Of a DNA stretch of 64,000 nt, positions 44,585 to 53,859 are shown piece by piece. Position 1 is the stretch's first letter. Each line of letters starts with the position of its first letter. The translations under genes and the position numbers were made by a program. Source of the DNA: Opitutia bacterium (GTDB taxonomy: Bacteria > Verrucomicrobiota > Verrucomicrobiia > Opitutales > Opitutaceae); assembly GCA_016187945.1 (NCBI GenBank), contig JACPIT010000004.1:416496-480495 (forward strand). The letters run 5' to 3'. The notes under the pieces were generated by a model that did no database searches, was not told the origin of the DNA, and was given only the letters and a program-made list of their open reading frames with translations.

Positions 44585-44660
44585 TGTAGGAGCGGCTTTA
44601 CGCCGCGATGCGAACGCGGCACGCGCAGCGCAGCGATCGCGGCGTAAAGCCGCTCCTACA
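44585..44660. repeat. 76-bp inverted repeat with perfect 25-bp arms (REP family with GTAGGAGCGGC)
   Basis: Arm 44585-44609 (TGTAGGAGCGGCTTTACG...) is the exact reverse complement of 44636-44660. The GTAGGAGC head resembles known REP heads in other phyla. Single arms of the same family occur at 48134-48158 and 54800-54824. Bases 44661-44855, up to the TonB-domain gene, show nothing recognisable. Confidence 0.92.
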
Positions 44661-44855
44661 ACCGATCCCGATCCGCCGCGGGCGCGGCGCACAACGCCAC
44701 GTGAGCCCGTGCTCCCGCTCCCGCCGCACCGAGAAATTTTCCCGATTAGACCCGCTGCACGCCGCCAGCAGCGCGCGTTCATAACCGCGTCCTCACATCA
44801 AGTCCCGCACACACCGGCCGATGGGAGATGCAGGAGCGCTTCGCGCGCATTTTTC

Positions 44856-45239
44856 ATGATGAAACCCATTCGCTGTTTGTTCACCCTCGCCGCGCTGGCA
44901 CTCGCTGCCGGCGTCACTCCCGTTTTCGCCGGATCCGTCGCCGATGTGCCGGACGTCGCGACGAAGTTCGACACGCCGCCGCGCCCGCTGAAGACCAAAC
45001 CGCCGCGCTACCCGCAAAACATGCGCGCGCAAGGCGTCTCGGGCGTCGTGGTGGTCGCGATGGTCATCGACGACGGCGGCAAGGTTTTGGTGTGCGAAGT
45101 CGCGAAATCCTCCAACGAGGCCTTCAGCGAGCCTGCGCTCGAAGCCGTGCGCACGTGGACCTTCGAGCCCGCGAAAGTCGCCGGCAAAGCCGTCCGCGCG
45201 AAGGTCAGCATCCCGCTGAAGTTCGAAGTCGAGGCGTGA
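44856..45239 (+). CDS. Secreted TonB C-terminal domain protein
   Basis: 127 residues. Signal peptide (KPIRCLFTLAALALAAGVTPVFA), then a TonB C-terminal domain: PPRYPQNMRAQGVSGVVVVAMVIDDGGKVLVCEV, then the classic EPALEAVRTWTFEPAKVAGKAVRAKVSIPLKFEV. It has no membrane anchor or proline-rich spacer, so it is not a full TonB; it may be a soluble periplasmic partner. Two adjacent ATGs (44856, 44859) are both in frame. Confidence 0.85.
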   Translation: MMKPIRCLFTLAALALAAGVTPVFAGSVADVPDVATKFDTPPRPLKTKPPRYPQNMRAQGVSGVVVVAMVIDDGGKVLVCEVAKSSNEAFSEPALEAVRTWTFEPAKVAGKAVRAKVSIPLKFEVEA

Positions 45240-45247
45240 GCCTGGAG

Positions 45248-45339
45248 TAGCGCCGGTCTCCGACCGGCGAAATCGAACTCGCGCACGCAAGCCGCGCGCG
45301 CGAGTCACACCGAACGAAGCCGGTCGAAGACCGGCTCTA
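45248..45339. repeat. 92-bp paired REP element (second of three)
   Basis: TAGCGCCGGTC-TCC-GACCGGCG at the left and GCCGGTC-GAA-GACCGGC-TCTA at the right, the same plan as 40250-40342. It starts nine bases after the TGA of the TonB-domain gene. Confidence 0.88.
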
Positions 45340-45368
45340 CTTCGCTCGCTCGCGCGCCATCCCAAGCT

Positions 45369-45390
45369 GGGCCGGCTGAAGCCGGCCCTA
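45369..45390. repeat. REP hairpin carrying the tcdA stop codon
   Basis: GGGCCGGC-TGAA-GCCGGCCC (45369-45388) ending in CTA 45388-45390. On the minus strand this is GTAG followed by the hairpin, and that TAG is the stop codon of tcdA. The same hairpin occurs at 53028-53048. Confidence 0.88.
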
Positions 45391-46185
45391 CCTCGCGCCC
45401 CCGCCCATCTCGCCCGCCGCGATCTGCCGCACGACCTCGCCCGCCGCCGCGAAGCCGAACGCGCCGGTCACGAACACGCCGGTGCCGAACCCGCTCGCGC
45501 AGTCGAGCTTCAAGCTCGAGCCCGGCTCCTGCTCCGTCGCGCACGTGCCATCCGCCCACGGGTAGACGGGTTTCTCGTTCGAATAAACGCACGGCACGCC
45601 GTAGATCTGCCCCTCGCCGCGCGCGAAGCCGTGGTCGCGCCGCAGCTTTCTTCGCACGTAGCGCAACAGGTCGTCGCCCTGTGCTGCGCCGAGATCGCCG
45701 ACGCGGATGCGCGTCGCGTCGCGCTTGCCGCCCGCGCCGCCGATCGTGAGCACCGGCTGCCGGCGCTCGCAGCACGCGGCGATGAGCAGGGCCTTGTTCG
45801 ACATACCGTCGATCGCATCGACGAGCCAGTGGTAGCGCGCCGCGAGCAACCGCTCCGCGCTCTGCGTGGTGAAAAATTCCGTGTGCGCCGTGACGCGGCA
45901 CTCGGGGTTGATCGCGCGCACGCGCTCGGCGAGCACCGCGACTTTCGGCCGTCCAACCGTGTCGGCGAGCGCGTGCGACTGGCGGTTCGTGTTGGTCACG
46001 CACACGTCGTCGAGATCGACGAGCGTCAGCGCGCCGACGCCGGAGCGTGCGAGCGCTTCGACGACCCACGAGCCCACGCCGCCGACGCCCACCACCGCCA
46101 CGTGCGCCGCATGCAAACGCGGCAACGCCGCCGCGCCGTAAAGGCGGCCAAGCGCACCGAAGCGAGAGACGTAGTCATCGTTCAT
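45388..46185 (-). CDS. tcdA: tRNA threonylcarbamoyladenosine dehydratase (ThiF/E1-like)
   Basis: 265 residues from ATG 46185. ATP-dependent cyclisation of t6A to ct6A in tRNA. E1-like features: GVGGVGSWVVEAL nucleotide loop (about 33-45), DLDDVCVTNTNRQ (57-69), the family segment HWLVDAIDGMSNKALLI, and GAGGKRDATRIRVGDL. The stop codon is the TAG of a REP foot. Divergent from the malic enzyme gene. Confidence 0.93.
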   Translation of the reverse strand: MNDDYVSRFGALGRLYGAAALPRLHAAHVAVVGVGGVGSWVVEALARSGVGALTLVDLDDVCVTNTNRQSHALADTVGRPKVAVLAERVRAINPECRVTAHTEFFTTQSAERLLAARYHWLVDAIDGMSNKALLIAACCERRQPVLTIGGAGGKRDATRIRVGDLGAAQGDDLLRYVRRKLRRDHGFARGEGQIYGVPCVYSNEKPVYPWADGTCATEQEPGSSLKLDCASGFGTGVFVTGAFGFAAAGEVVRQIAAGEMGGGAR

Positions 46186-46393
46186 GAAGCGAACACCCGT
46201 AGCTCGCGCCGCGCGCGCCGCCACCCATTTTTTGCGCAAAACGTCGCACGCGCGGCCTATTAGCGTTTGGGATTTTCTCGAAGCCCTCACGTGATTCCCG
46301 CCGGCGCGCCGAGGAAACATCTGCCCTCCCGTCGCTCCGCGCGCTAGCCTCCGCGCATCGGCCACGCTTTCGGCCGACCGGAGGAATCCCAAA

Positions 46394-48037
<1,644 letters not shown>

Positions 48038-48067
48038 CCATTTGTTCAGTGTGTTGATTCCCCCAGC

Positions 48068-48095
48068 GGGCGGCCGACCTCGGCCGCCCTTTTTT
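48068..48095 (+). terminator. Intrinsic terminator after malic enzyme
   Basis: GGGCGGCCGA (48068-48077), CC, TCGGCCGCCC (48080-48089), followed by six T. Thirty bases after the malic enzyme stop. Confidence 0.93.
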
Positions 48096-48133
48096 CGTCT
48101 GGCCCCGACGTCGGCGCCCGCCTCCGCGCCGAT

Positions 48134-48390
48134 TGTAGGAGCGGCTTTACGCCGCGATTCGGACGCGGCACGCGCATCGCACCGGTCGCGCGAAAAGCCG
48201 GCGCCCGCTCCTCCCGCGCGCGCCGCCGCGCAGTAGCGCGGTGCTTCAGCCCGCGCGGAAAACCCTCGCACCGAGCGAAAGCACCGCACCACCTTCCGCC
48301 CGCTCCTCCTGCATACGCCGCTCCGGAGTAGCGCAGGCCTCCCGCCTGCTCTGCCTTTTTCACCGCATTCTCCTCCGCCCCAACCGCTCG
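48134..48390. repeat. REP-rich non-coding stretch between malic enzyme and padR
   Basis: No gene is seen. It contains a single GTAGGAGCGGC arm (48134-48158) with a decayed partner, a GTAGCGCGGTGC hairpin near 48234, and a GTAGCGCAGGC hairpin (stem GCAGGC / GCCTGC, about 48328-48349). Only the first and last resemble other copies in the window. Confidence 0.7.
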
Positions 48391-48440
48391 CCTAGATAGT
48401 CTAAGGAAAGACTTGCCGCCGCTGCCTTAGATTATCTAGG
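48391..48440. promoter_or_regulatory. Double palindrome upstream of padR (candidate PadR operator)
   Basis: CCTAGATAGTCTAAGG (48391-48406) and CCTTAGATTATCTAGG (48425-48440) are inverted copies with one mismatch, 18 bases apart. Each arm is itself symmetric: TAGA-TAG-TCTA and TAGA-TTA-TCTA. The right arm ends 9 bases before the padR ATG, overlapping its ribosome site, so binding should block padR expression. AT-rich against the local background. Confidence 0.8.
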
Positions 48441-48449
48441 TAAGCAGGC

Positions 48450-48779
48450 ATGGCGGACAAAAACGAACTCCTGCCCGGCACACTCGACATGCTCATCCTC
48501 CGCGTGCTCAGCCGCGGCGAACTGCACGGCTGGGGCATCACGAGCAAACTCGAACAGCTCTCGAAGAGCGCCCTCCAGGTCGACGAAGGCTCCCTCTACC
48601 CGTCGCTCTACCGCATGGAGGACAAGGGCTGGATCGAAGCCGAGTGGCGCCAGACCGAGAACAATCGCCGCGCCAAATACTACTCGCTCACCCGCGCCGG
48701 CCGGAAGCAGCTCGAAAAGGAGCAGGAGCTCTGGACGCGCATGAGCGCCATCATCGAACTCGTCATGCAATCCGCCTGA
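48450..48779 (+). CDS. PadR-family transcriptional regulator
   Basis: 109 residues. Winged-helix PadR features: LLPGTLDMLILRVLSRGELHGWGITSKLEQLSK (about 7-39) and VDEGSLYPSLYRMEDKGWIEAEWRQTENNRRAKYYSLTRAGRKQL (about 44-88). PadR proteins usually repress the adjacent transporter in response to small toxic molecules. The following gene is a large permease 71 bases downstream, and a double palindrome lies just upstream. Confidence 0.93.
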   Translation: MADKNELLPGTLDMLILRVLSRGELHGWGITSKLEQLSKSALQVDEGSLYPSLYRMEDKGWIEAEWRQTENNRRAKYYSLTRAGRKQLEKEQELWTRMSAIIELVMQSA

Positions 48780-48800
48780 GCCGCGCCGCCGCCCCCCTCC

Positions 48801-48822
48801 GTAGCGCAGGCGTCCCGCCTGC
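48801..48822. repeat. GTAG-footed hairpin between padR and the permease
   Basis: GTAGCGCAGGCGTCCCGCCTGC: stem GCAGGC / GCCTGC. Same family as 48328 and the in-frame copy at 37695. Confidence 0.8.
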
Positions 48823-48850
48823 CCCCCTCCCGCCCCGTCACCCGCCCGCC

Positions 48851-51496
48851 ATGAACCTCCTCCGCCGCCTGCGCTCCCTCTTCCGCCGCCGCGATGTCGA
48901 AGCCGAGATGGCCGAGGAGATGCGCTTCCACCTCGAACAGCGCGCCGCCGACTATGCCGCCGACGGACTCGCCCCCGACGACGCCCGCCTCGCCGCGCAG
49001 CGCAAGTTCGGCAATACCGCCGCGCTCCAGGAACACGCACGCGACTCCTTCGGCTGGGGCGCGCTCGAACGTCTTGGCAAAGACCTCGCGTTCGCCGCGC
49101 GCCAGCTACGCCGCGCGCCGGGCTTCAGCCTGCTCGCGATCGTGACTCTCGGACTCGGCATCGGCGCGAACACCTCGATGTTCTGCGTGCTGAGCGGCAT
49201 CCGCCTGAAACCGCTGCCCTACGCCGACATCGACCATCTCCAGCACGTCCATCGCGTGACGCCGCAGAATCGCTCCGGCAATCACTCGCCCGCCGATTTC
49301 ATCGCCCTGCAAAAATCCGCCGCGAGCTACGGCACGGTGGCCGCCGTCGCGTCGGGCCGCGTGAGTCTGTCCGATCCCGGCCAGCACGCGCAGCTCGCGC
49401 TCGGCGCGCGCGCCAGCACGAACCTCCTCTCGCTGCTCGGCGTCAGCGTGCAACTCGGCCGCGACTTCCTCCCCGGCGAGGACGCACCCGGTCGCAATCG
49501 CGTCGTCATCCTCAGCCAGCGCACCTGGCGCAACCGCTACGGCGCGGCGCCCGACATTCTCGGCCGCAAGATCCGCATCGACGGCGAGCCGCACGAGGTC
49601 GTCGGCGTGCTGCCGCCCTCCTTCAACGACTGGCGGCACCTCGGCAACATCGACTTCTTCCGGCCGTTCGAACTGACGACCGCGTTCGCCGCGAACCGTC
49701 AATCCAACGAACTCCACATCTTCGGCCGCTTCTCACCCGCACTCTCCGCGGCCGACGCCGCCGCGTGGATGGCCAACTTCGGGGAACAGCTCGCGCGGGA
49801 GTTTCCCGACGCCAACGGCGCGAGCACCTGGCGCGCGACTTCGATGCAAGCCACCGTCGTCGGCACCACCGGCGGCACGACGCTGCCGCTGCTCGTCGGC
49901 CTCTCCGGCTTCGTGCTGCTCATCGCCTGCTCCAATCTCGCGAACCTCCTCCTCGCGCGCACCATGGCCCGCGCCCGCGAGTTTGCCGTCCGCGGCGCGC
50001 TCGGTGCGTCGCGACTCCAGTTGCTCCGTCCGCTCGTCGCCGAGGCGCTCCTGCTCTCGCTCGCCGGCGGCGTCCTCGCCATCGTCGTCGCACTCTGGTT
50101 CCGCGACTGGGCGGCGATGCGCTCGACCGGCGACAACGGCGAACAGGTCGTGTTCGCGATCGACTGGAAGATCCTCGCCTGGACCTTCGGCGCGTCGTGC
50201 CTCACCGCGCTCGCCTTCGGCCTCGCCCCCGCGCTTTTCGCCCTGCGGCTCGACTTGAACGACACGCTCAAAAGCGGCGGACGCGGCGCCACCGGCGGTC
50301 GCGGCCAGCAGCGCTTCCGCCAACTGCTCATCGTCGCACAGTTCGCGCTCGCCACGGTGTTGCTCGCCGGCGCCGCGATGTTCATCCGCGGGCTGAACGA
50401 CCTGCATCACCGCCGTTCCGGCTGGGAGTCCGCCCGCGTCGTCACCGGCCAGGTCGCATTGCCGTCCGGCGCCTACGGCGACCCGGCGAAGATCGTGGCC
50501 TTCCAACGCCTCGCGCTCGAACGGCTCCACGCTACGCCGGGCGTCGAATCCGCCACGCTGGCGTCCGCGGCGCCGTTTTTCGACTGGCCGGTCGTCGCAA
50601 AGTTCATCGTCGAAGGTCGCGATCGCCCGGCCGCCGGCCGCGAACCGGCCGCGATGGTCAACAGCCTGAGCCCGCGCTACCTCGAGACCTTCGGCATGCG
50701 CCTCGTCGCCGGCCGCGCGTTCACCGAGCGCGACAACGCCACCGCGCCGCGCGTCTTCCTCGTCGGCCAGACCACCGCGCGCGCGTTCTTCGGCGAGGTC
50801 GATCCGATCGGCCGCCGCGTCGCGCTCATCGAGAACGGCGCGCCGCAATGGGGCGAAATCGTCGGCGTCGTCGCGGACTTCGAATCCGTGGATCCCGAGC
50901 CAGCGCCCATCGCGCACCGCCTTTACCAGCCGCTCGAACAGGCGCCGCCGCGCAACTTCGAGATCGCGGTGCGGGCGCAAGCCGCCGCCAGTCCCGCCGG
51001 TCTCGTCGACTCGATCCGCTCCGCGCTCGCGAGCATCGATGCCGACCTCCCGATTCGCCGCCTCCAACCGGCCGATGCGAACATCGACCGCACGCTTTAC
51101 CAGATGCGGGTGCTGCGCGACATGCTCGGCGCGTTCGGGGCGCTCGGCCTGGCGCTGGCGTCACTCGGCATCTACGGCGTGATCGCGCGCACGATGGCGC
51201 AGCGCACGAACGAATTCGCCATCCGCCTCGCACTCGGCGCGAGCGTCCGCGACATCACGCGCCTCGTGTTGGGTTCGGGCGTGCGACTGGCGCTGCTCGG
51301 ATCCGGTCTCGGCCTGCTCGGCGCCATCGGCGTGACGCGCCTGCTGTTGTCCGGCTTTCCCGGCATCCGCGCCAATCCCGTGCTCATCCTGACCGCAACC
51401 ACGCTGCTGCTCGTGACCGTGGCGCTCGTGGCCTGCTGGCTCCCCGCGCGCCGCGCCGCGAAAGTCGACGCAATGCTCGCGCTGCGCGCCGAGTAG
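48851..51496 (+). CDS. Large FtsX/MacB-type permease (ADOP class) with N-terminal prefix
   Basis: 881 residues from ATG 48851. It starts with a cytosolic prefix domain (MNLLRRLRSLFRRRDVEAEMAEEMRFHLEQRAADYAADGL..., about 1-75), then the first FtsX unit (APGFSLLAIVTLGLGIGANTSMF) and a MacB-like periplasmic domain (LGRDFLPGEDAPGRNRVVILSQRTWRN). The remaining helices end with ALGLALASLGIYGVIARTM and TNEFAIRLALGASVRDI. Probably regulated by the PadR gene ahead of it. No ATPase partner is present in the window. The stop TAG is the foot of a REP element. Confidence 0.92.
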   Translation: MNLLRRLRSLFRRRDVEAEMAEEMRFHLEQRAADYAADGLAPDDARLAAQRKFGNTAALQEHARDSFGWGALERLGKDLAFAARQLRRAPGFSLLAIVTLGLGIGANTSMFCVLSGIRLKPLPYADIDHLQHVHRVTPQNRSGNHSPADFIALQKSAASYGTVAAVASGRVSLSDPGQHAQLALGARASTNLLSLLGVSVQLGRDFLPGEDAPGRNRVVILSQRTWRNRYGAAPDILGRKIRIDGEPHEVVGVLPPSFNDWRHLGNIDFFRPFELTTAFAANRQSNELHIFGRFSPALSAADAAAWMANFGEQLAREFPDANGASTWRATSMQATVVGTTGGTTLPLLVGLSGFVLLIACSNLANLLLARTMARAREFAVRGALGASRLQLLRPLVAEALLLSLAGGVLAIVVALWFRDWAAMRSTGDNGEQVVFAIDWKILAWTFGASCLTALAFGLAPALFALRLDLNDTLKSGGRGATGGRGQQRFRQLLIVAQFALATVLLAGAAMFIRGLNDLHHRRSGWESARVVTGQVALPSGAYGDPAKIVAFQRLALERLHATPGVESATLASAAPFFDWPVVAKFIVEGRDRPAAGREPAAMVNSLSPRYLETFGMRLVAGRAFTERDNATAPRVFLVGQTTARAFFGEVDPIGRRVALIENGAPQWGEIVGVVADFESVDPEPAPIAHRLYQPLEQAPPRNFEIAVRAQAAASPAGLVDSIRSALASIDADLPIRRLQPADANIDRTLYQMRVLRDMLGAFGALGLALASLGIYGVIARTMAQRTNEFAIRLALGASVRDITRLVLGSGVRLALLGSGLGLLGAIGVTRLLLSGFPGIRANPVLILTATTLLLVTVALVACWLPARRAAKVDAMLALRAE

Positions 51497-51586
51497 CGCC
51501 GGTCTCCGACCGGCGAAGTTCGGGCATCGCTCGAGTCCGTCATTTGCGAGCGCGGATCGAGTGAGGCCGGTCAAAGACCGGCCCTA
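51494..51586. repeat. 93-bp paired REP element supplying both stop codons of a convergent gene pair (third of three)
   Basis: TAG 51494-51496 then GCGCCGGTC-TCC-GACCGGCG; at the right GGCCGGTC-AAA-GACCGGCC then CTA 51584-51586. The left TAG ends the permease on the plus strand, and the right CTA is the TAG that ends the nadR-like gene on the minus strand. The intergenic space is exactly the repeat. Confidence 0.93.
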
Positions 51587-52255
51587 CCTCGACGCGCGCC
51601 CGCCCTCGCCCGCGCTCCGCAGAACCGACTCCATTGCCGCGATCGCCGCGCGTTCGCGTTCGGCCCAGTCGCCGCGAATCCACACGTAGGGCAACTGCCG
51701 CCGCTCGAGCGCGCCGTGCCAGATACGGCGGCATTTCTCGCGATCCTCGGGATCGGGAAAACAACGCTGCGGGTCCGGCGCCCACGCGACATCGGTGTCG
51801 AGCAGCAGATAGAGCGCGTAGTTGCGGCAGCGCTTCTCCGCGCCGCGCCGCACCTCGTCCGGCGTCGTGCCGTAGAGCAGGTCGCTCCACAGCATCGTCG
51901 TCAGCGCCTCCGTGTCGCACACCACCAGCGGCGCACGCGCCCCGCGAGTGTAACCTATTAGGTTACAGTTCTCCGCCGCCCCCTCTGCGTTCCCTGCCGA
52001 AGTGTAACCTAATAGGTTACACGTGCGGGATAGCTCGGCGGCGACACGCGCCACGGCTTCGTCTTCGCGGCGCCATTGCTCGCGCGCGATCGGCACCATG
52101 TCTTCGAGCGTGATGACGCCGTGCGCATCCCAGAACTCGCGCGCGTATTCCGCGACGACGGGCGCCTGGAAGCGCGCGCCGAGCTTCGTGGCGAGTTCGC
52201 TCTTGCCGGTCGACTCCGGTCCGAAAATCGCGATGCGCAGGACGTCAGGATTCAT
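51584..52255 (-). CDS. NadR-like P-loop kinase (ribosylnicotinamide kinase-type) with in-frame palindromic insert
   Basis: 223 residues. P-loop IFGPESTGKSEL (10-21), EYAREFWD (36-43), and VVCDTEALTTMLWSDLLYG (about 111-129) match the nicotinamide riboside kinase domain of NadR; the NMN-adenylyltransferase and HTH domains of enteric NadR are absent. Residues 79-103 (TCNLLGYT...CNLIGYT) are an insert of about 25 residues encoded by two palindromes and absent from the expected family alignment, between a helix and the VVCDT strand. pnuC lies 24 bases upstream on the same strand, supporting a role in phosphorylating imported nicotinamide riboside. Confidence 0.88.
   Translation of the reverse strand: MNPDVLRIAIFGPESTGKSELATKLGARFQAPVVAEYAREFWDAHGVITLEDMVPIAREQWRREDEAVARVAAELSRTCNLLGYTSAGNAEGAAENCNLIGYTRGARAPLVVCDTEALTTMLWSDLLYGTTPDEVRRGAEKRCRNYALYLLLDTDVAWAPDPQRCFPDPEDREKCRRIWHGALERRQLPYVWIRGDWAERERAAIAAMESVLRSAGEGGRASR
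51949..52021. repeat. Two 19-bp palindromes in frame inside the nadR-like gene
   Basis: TGTAACCTATTAGGTTACA (51949-51967) and its reverse complement, TGTAACCTAATAGGTTACA (52003-52021), separated by 35 bases; repeat period 54 bases, i.e. 18 codons. Translated they give CNLLGYT and CNLIGYT. The half-site AACCT-N3-AGGTT is the same as the binding site known for the E. coli antitoxin MqsA. The AT-rich units contrast with the GC-rich gene. Confidence 0.9.
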
Positions 52256-52279
52256 GAGCTCGGTTGAAATCCGCCGCGC

Positions 52280-52894
52280 TCAACGCGTCTCGACCGGACG
52301 CGCCATCGCCGCGCGCCACGCGCGCCAACCGACGAGCGCCAGCACGAGGTAGATCGCGTAGAGAAACGCTGTGTAAGCCAGCTCCGCGCTCCAATACGAG
52401 GCGACCGCGACAGCGTTCACGACGATCCACAGCGGCCAGTTCTCGATGTTCTTGCGCACCTGCAGCACCTGCGCCGCCACGCTGAACGCCGCGATGAACG
52501 CGTCGCGCCACGGCATCGTCGCGCCCATCGCCGGCCCGATCGTCAGCGCCCATGCGATCGTCGCGGCGGTCGCCAGCCCGAGCGTCACCACCCAGCCGCG
52601 CGCGCTCAAGCGCGTGACCGGCAGCTCCGGCGCGCCGCCCTTGTCCTTCACCCAGTGCCACCAACCCCACGCCAGCGCGACGAAGTAGAAAATCTGCAAC
52701 GCCGCGTCGGCGGGAAAATGGCTCCGATAAAACAGCACGCCTTGCACCGTCACAGCCACGAGGCCGACCGGAAATGCCCACAGGCTCTGGCGGATCATCA
52801 GCGCGACGCCAACGAGACCGAGCACGAGATTGGCCTGATCGAGCGGCGAGGCGGTCGTGAGTCCTTGCCAGATGTTTTGCCAGACGGTGGGCAT
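52280..52894 (-). CDS. pnuC: Nicotinamide riboside transporter PnuC
   Basis: 204 residues, seven predicted membrane helices. ATG 52894 (MPTVWQNIWQGLTTASPLDQANLVLGLVGVAL) is chosen from the family pattern. Typical PnuC segments: FPVGLVAVTVQGVLFYR, FYFVALAWGWWHWV (the WGWWxW signature), and FSVAAQVLQVRKNIENWPLWIVVNAVAVASYW. Upstream of the nadR-like kinase in one probable operon: import followed by trapping phosphorylation. Confidence 0.95.
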   Translation of the reverse strand: MPTVWQNIWQGLTTASPLDQANLVLGLVGVALMIRQSLWAFPVGLVAVTVQGVLFYRSHFPADAALQIFYFVALAWGWWHWVKDKGGAPELPVTRLSARGWVVTLGLATAATIAWALTIGPAMGATMPWRDAFIAAFSVAAQVLQVRKNIENWPLWIVVNAVAVASYWSAELAYTAFLYAIYLVLALVGWRAWRAAMARPVETR

Positions 52895-52940
52895 GAGCGC
52901 GAAGTGGAGCCGCGGCAGCGAACGTTGTCGAGCGTCGCGG

Positions 52941-53048
52941 TAGGGCCGGCTGAAGCTGCCCCAAAAGATCGCGGCAGTCTGCTGCGAGCCGCGACTCGCC
53001 GCACACGGCGGTTGTCGCAACTTCTCGGGCCGGCTGAAGCCGGCCCTA
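52941..53048. repeat. 108-bp paired REP element carrying the hslO stop codon
   Basis: TAGGGCCGGC-TGAA-GCTGCCCC at 52941-52962 and GGGCCGGC-TGAA-GCCGGCCC-TA at 53028-53048 (perfect stem on the right, two mismatches on the left). The CTA at 53046-53048 is the TAG stop of hslO on the minus strand. The left copy lies 46 bases upstream of the pnuC start. Confidence 0.88.
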
Positions 53049-53849
53049 CTTCTTCGCCTGCGCGAGAAACGCCTCCATCGCTTCGCGCGTGATGATGTGC
53101 TCGGCGGCGCAGCGCGGACATTGCAGGTGAATCGATTCCTGTTCGCCAAAGAGGCCGTCGAGGTCGTCGCGCGCTGCCGGCGCGAGCGCGCCCATGATCT
53201 TCTGCTGCGTGCAGCCGCAGTTCCAGCGATACGCACGGCGCTCGATGGGCGCGACCGTTTCCTTTTCCGCGACTTCCTTCACTCCGGCGAGATCGACCCC
53301 ACGGAGCCATCGCTCGTCGCAGTCGGGATGCGAGACGAGCATCGCGAAACGATCGTCTCCGAGATCGAAGAAGCGCGCCGGGCGTTGCTCGCTCGTCGCG
53401 TAGTAGTGCTCCACGGCGCGGAACAGGTCGGTGCCGTCGAAGTTGACGACGCTGCGGCGCTTCTCGGCCCCGCGCCGCGGCATCAGGTCCGAGTAGAACA
53501 CGTTTTTCGCCGCCTCGCGCACGTTCTCCGTGAAGATCCGGCCGGTGACCGTGCAGTCCTCGTTGTCGCCGGCGAAAAACAGATTCAGCCGCGGGTCTTG
53601 CAGGCTGATCGTCCACGCGAGGTGCTCGAAGCGCGGGCGCGAAGCGCAGTGCAGCGCGAAGGCCGCCAGCGCCTGCTTGAACAGGCGGTCGTGCTCCGGC
53701 GCAGGCTTCAGGTGGTTGTCCGCGAGATGCAGGTAATAATCCACGAAGAGCGGACTCAGGTCGCCGCGCACGAGCAGCACATTGCGATGCCGCACGAAGT
53801 CGGTGGTGATTTCGGCGCCGTTGACCGGCTCGGGAGTGGGTTCGGACAT
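53046..53849 (-). CDS. hslO: Hsp33-family redox-regulated chaperone
   Basis: 267 residues from ATG 53849. Zinc-thiolate switch near the C-terminus: Cys211-x-Cys213 (WNCGCTQQK) and Cys244-xx-Cys247 (LQCPRCAAEH), the Hsp33 CxC...CxxC pattern. The N-terminal substrate domain is recognisable but divergent (VRGDLSPLFVDYYLHLADNH). Holdase activated by oxidative stress in characterised members. Its stop TAG is part of a REP hairpin. Confidence 0.88.
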   Translation of the reverse strand: MSEPTPEPVNGAEITTDFVRHRNVLLVRGDLSPLFVDYYLHLADNHLKPAPEHDRLFKQALAAFALHCASRPRFEHLAWTISLQDPRLNLFFAGDNEDCTVTGRIFTENVREAAKNVFYSDLMPRRGAEKRRSVVNFDGTDLFRAVEHYYATSEQRPARFFDLGDDRFAMLVSHPDCDERWLRGVDLAGVKEVAEKETVAPIERRAYRWNCGCTQQKIMGALAPAARDDLDGLFGEQESIHLQCPRCAAEHIITREAMEAFLAQAKK

Positions 53850-53859
53850 GCCGCGCAGT

